Of a DNA stretch of 15,974 bases, positions 14,089-15,974 are shown piece after piece; the first letter of the stretch is position 1; the number at the start of each line of letters is the position of its first letter. This stretch comes from Lachnospiraceae bacterium (GTDB taxonomy: Bacteria; Bacillota_A; Clostridia; Lachnospirales; Lachnospiraceae): the NCBI GenBank assembly GCA_017522685.1, contig JAFWYN010000023.1, positions 1 through 15,974 of the forward strand, given 5' to 3'. The notes under the pieces were generated by a model. The model was not told where the DNA came from, ran no database searches, and worked only from the letters and a program-made list of their open reading frames with translations. A program made the translations under genes and the position numbers.

Positions 14089-15036
14089 ATGGGAGAGCAT
14101 AAAGTGGCAATGGGAGGAAAGATATATTCGTTACGTGTGGCCAAAGGAATGACACAGGAGCAGTTGGCGGCTATCCTTTGCGTGAGCCCGGCGGCTATTT
14201 CCAAATGGGAACGGAATCTGTCCTATCCAAGTATTGTGATGCTTGTGGCACTGGCGGATTACTTTGAATGCAGCATGGATGCGCTGGTAGGCCGGGAAGA
14301 AGAACAACTGCGAAAATTAGGGATGTATGATAATGAGAGCATGCACCTGGCAGAAGTGGCAGAGGAATTGCTGATATGCAGTGAAATAAGCAGAAATCAG
14401 GGATTACTGGCGCTGGATGAACGAATGAAGGAGTATCGTGGAGAAAGCAAGTTTTTGCCCTTTGCCATTCACTTTTTCCTCCAGTCCTTCATGAAGAAAA
14501 TGGACAGGGAGCTGATATTTGAGCTTCTGGAGAATTATGTAACCACACTTTCCCCAGAGGAGCAAAGAGAAGGCAATATGATTGTCCAAATACTTAAAAG
14601 AATTACAGCCGGGGAGAATACAGAGATGCTGCGGGAAATCGTTGCTTCTTTCGTAGGAGTAGGATATTGGAACAGATTAGAGGATGCGAATAGAGCCGAA
14701 GAAGGCAAGCGAAGCAGGGAAGAAATCATCCTTAAGTATAGGGAAAAGAAGCTGTATTCCAAGAAAACGGACTTACTGGAACGCTTTGATAGGGTTGGTG
14801 ATTTTGAGATACAGGCGATTTTGAAAAACCTGGACAATGAAACCTTGACGGCAGCACTTAGTGGTGCCTCCGGAAAAATAGTGAAAGTGTTCCTGGCAAA
14901 CTTGTCCGACAGACTACTCTATTTTGTCAGTGAAGATATTGATAATTGGAGTGGGACGGAGGAAGATATTTTGAAGGCACAACGCAGGGTATTGGCAGTT
15001 GGCGGATGCTTTTTGGTGGAGGAGGGAAGTGTATAG
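14089..15036 (+). CDS. XRE-family transcriptional regulator with large helical C-terminal region
   Basis: 315 residues from ATG 14089. The HTH_3/XRE domain (about 12-70) has K-G-M-T-Q-E-Q-L-A-A-I-L and A-A-I-S-K-W-E-R-N-L-S-Y-P. It is followed by S-M-D-A-L-V-G-R, the usual end of this domain. The remaining 240 residues are charged and helical, with no family I recognise; they may sense a ligand or a protein. The open frame runs back to 13963, but the promoter at 14017-14045 lies inside that extension. GGAGG (14079-14083) is 5 bases before ATG 14089, so 14089 is the start. It resembles the split regulator at 2333 in general design. Confidence 0.85.
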   Translation: MGEHKVAMGGKIYSLRVAKGMTQEQLAAILCVSPAAISKWERNLSYPSIVMLVALADYFECSMDALVGREEEQLRKLGMYDNESMHLAEVAEELLICSEISRNQGLLALDERMKEYRGESKFLPFAIHFFLQSFMKKMDRELIFELLENYVTTLSPEEQREGNMIVQILKRITAGENTEMLREIVASFVGVGYWNRLEDANRAEEGKRSREEIILKYREKKLYSKKTDLLERFDRVGDFEIQAILKNLDNETLTAALSGASGKIVKVFLANLSDRLLYFVSEDIDNWSGTEEDILKAQRRVLAVGGCFLVEEGSV

Positions 15037-15050
15037 AGGTTATGGATAAG

Positions 15051-15081
15051 CACTCTCAGGTGGAAACTTGAGAGTGTTTTT
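15051..15081 (+). terminator. Intrinsic terminator after the second XRE regulator
   Basis: CACTCTCAGGT (15051-15061) pairs with ACTTGAGAGTG (15066-15076) around GGAA, then TTTTT. It differs from the hairpin at 13945 at one position within the core. Confidence 0.88.
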
Positions 15082-15089
15082 GGTATAAT
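15061..15089 (+). promoter_or_regulatory. Probable promoter of the S41-like gene overlapping the terminator
   Basis: TATAAT (15084-15089) follows the U-tract by two bases. TGGAAA (15061-15066), within the hairpin, lies exactly 17 bases upstream as a weak -35. The next start codon is at 15124, and no other promoter is visible in the short gap. Confidence 0.5.
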
Positions 15090-15123
15090 GAAAATAAGTT
15101 TTATAAAGCAAGAAGGTGTATAA

Positions 15124-15974
15124 ATGGGGAAGAATGATTATCAAGAGGATTTAGAATATTTATATTTGGCATTACTAAAACATCCGGCAATCATAGAGGA
15201 TGAAAAGAAACAAATGGCGTTAGAAGCTTTGTATCTGGCCAAACAGGAAACTGTATGTGATTACGACAGTTTTATTGATGCGGCAACGGAACTAACAGTC
15301 TTTTTCCAAGACGGACATACAAATATTGAGATTCCCTATACATTGGCTGATTTATGCTTGAAATTGAAATGTAGATGGGGAGGAGAGAACTGTGAAGAAT
15401 TGCTTTTGGAGAAAGGATATGAAGATATTCCGAATCATGGAAGAATTGTATGTGTGGAGGGAAGGACCGTTGAAGAAATAGTAGTGGCGCTTGCAGAAAG
15501 AATACCCCACGAAAATCTCTATTTGGTAAAGAGTAGAATGGTACAGTATCCGTATCAGAATTATCATCTTTTCAGTGAACTGAATCTGAAAAGATTGTTT
15601 GGATACAAGGAAAGTTATGCCGTTACTTTTGCAGTAGATGGTAAATTGATAAAGAAAGATATTCCCCTGATGCCATATGATGGTTTCTTGGAATTTATGC
15701 CGGATGATGAATTTCTTACATATAAAATTGTTGGTGATACGGCTATTATGCATTTGAATACCTGCATTTGTAATGAGGAATATAAGCGGACATTAAGAGA
15801 GTTAGCTTATATCTGTAATACGCAGAGCATCAGTACTTTTGTTTTGGACTTGAGTGAGAATATGGGTGGAGATTCTTCTGTTATTGACGAATTTATTAAG
15901 TATACTAGGATAAAAAAATACTGTCGGTATGAGATGGTAGATTTTTCTTCCGGGGAGGCAAGAAAGATAACAAG
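15124..15974 (+). CDS. S41-family peptidase-like protein, N-terminal part, cut by window edge
   Basis: Open for 283 codons and two bases to the window end. It begins M-G-K-N-D-Y-Q-E-D-L with AAGGTG upstream. The N-terminal helical part has F-F-Q-D-G-H-T-N-I-E-I (Asp63 to Thr66), the D-G-H-T signature of C-terminal-processing and tricorn-core-like S41 peptidases. Later comes V-L-D-L-S-E-N-M-G-G-D-S (240-251), matching the D-L-R-x-N-x-G-G motif that precedes the catalytic Ser. Here Ser244 replaces the usual Arg. The catalytic Ser and Lys/Glu would lie beyond the window, so activity cannot be judged. No signal peptide or membrane segment is seen at the N-terminus, suggesting a cytoplasmic protein. 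Partner unknown. Confidence 0.7.
   Translation, partial: MGKNDYQEDLEYLYLALLKHPAIIEDEKKQMALEALYLAKQETVCDYDSFIDAATELTVFFQDGHTNIEIPYTLADLCLKLKCRWGGENCEELLLEKGYEDIPNHGRIVCVEGRTVEEIVVALAERIPHENLYLVKSRMVQYPYQNYHLFSELNLKRLFGYKESYAVTFAVDGKLIKKDIPLMPYDGFLEFMPDDEFLTYKIVGDTAIMHLNTCICNEEYKRTLRELAYICNTQSISTFVLDLSENMGGDSSVIDEFIKYTRIKKYCRYEMVDFSSGEARKIT

Noticed and set aside
15352..15753. Minus-strand open frame of 133 codons near the right edge
   Set aside because: The + strand frame from 15124 carries clear S41-like motifs over the same bases, so the minus frame is a shadow.
1..15974. CRISPR array, tRNA or rRNA genes
   Set aside because: No regularly spaced direct repeats and no tRNA or rRNA-like conserved stretch was seen; a tRNAscan or Infernal run would settle it.

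Overview
The window looks like the chromosome of a low-to-moderate GC Gram-positive, most likely a gut Clostridia of the Lachnospiraceae type. This rests on recognised protein families (MobV relaxase / TnpW / TnpX-type recombinase cassette, XRE-TPR regulators, FkbH-like HAD-IIIC proteins), on strong AGGAGG ribosome sites and on TTGACA/TATAAT promoters. No species call is possible from sequence reading alone.

Region 1 (1 to about 2340) is the right end of an integrative mobilizable element: the C-terminus of a MobV relaxase, tnpW, and a 540-residue large serine recombinase. The element ends inside a host gene. Directly after it the reading frame resumes in the middle of an XRE helix-turn-helix domain and runs through a TPR region to a natural stop at 2848, so the element has split an XRE-TPR regulator. 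The 5' half should lie beyond the left edge.

Region 2 (about 2890 to 9920) is a tight co-directional operon: VOC protein, FkbH-like HAD-IIIC protein, acyl carrier protein, MBOAT membrane acyltransferase, DltD-like membrane-anchored SGNH protein, and a GT-C-like polytopic membrane protein. It has the logic of the dlt D-alanylation operon, but the ligase DltA is replaced by an FkbH-type enzyme that in known pathways loads a glyceryl unit on an ACP. I infer a system that decorates a cell-surface polymer with a glyceryl or related hydroxyacyl group. This is the most interesting part of the window.

Region 3 (9690 to 11985) holds a promoter, a 30-codon ORF, a strong terminator-like hairpin, then a divergent methionyl-tRNA synthetase paralogue with an altered KMSKS loop (K-A-S-S-S) and without the usual Pro-Trp anticodon-binding signature. 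Its ribosome site starts 11 bases after the hairpin, so its expression probably depends on read-through.

Region 4 (11994 to 15974) holds a minus-strand acyltransferase-3 membrane protein, a divergent XRE-plus-receiver fusion regulator, a second XRE regulator, and the N-terminal part of an S41-peptidase-like protein that runs off the right edge. Four related terminator hairpins, two of which carry a -10 box immediately after the U-tract, punctuate regions 2 to 4. I saw no tRNA, rRNA or CRISPR array.
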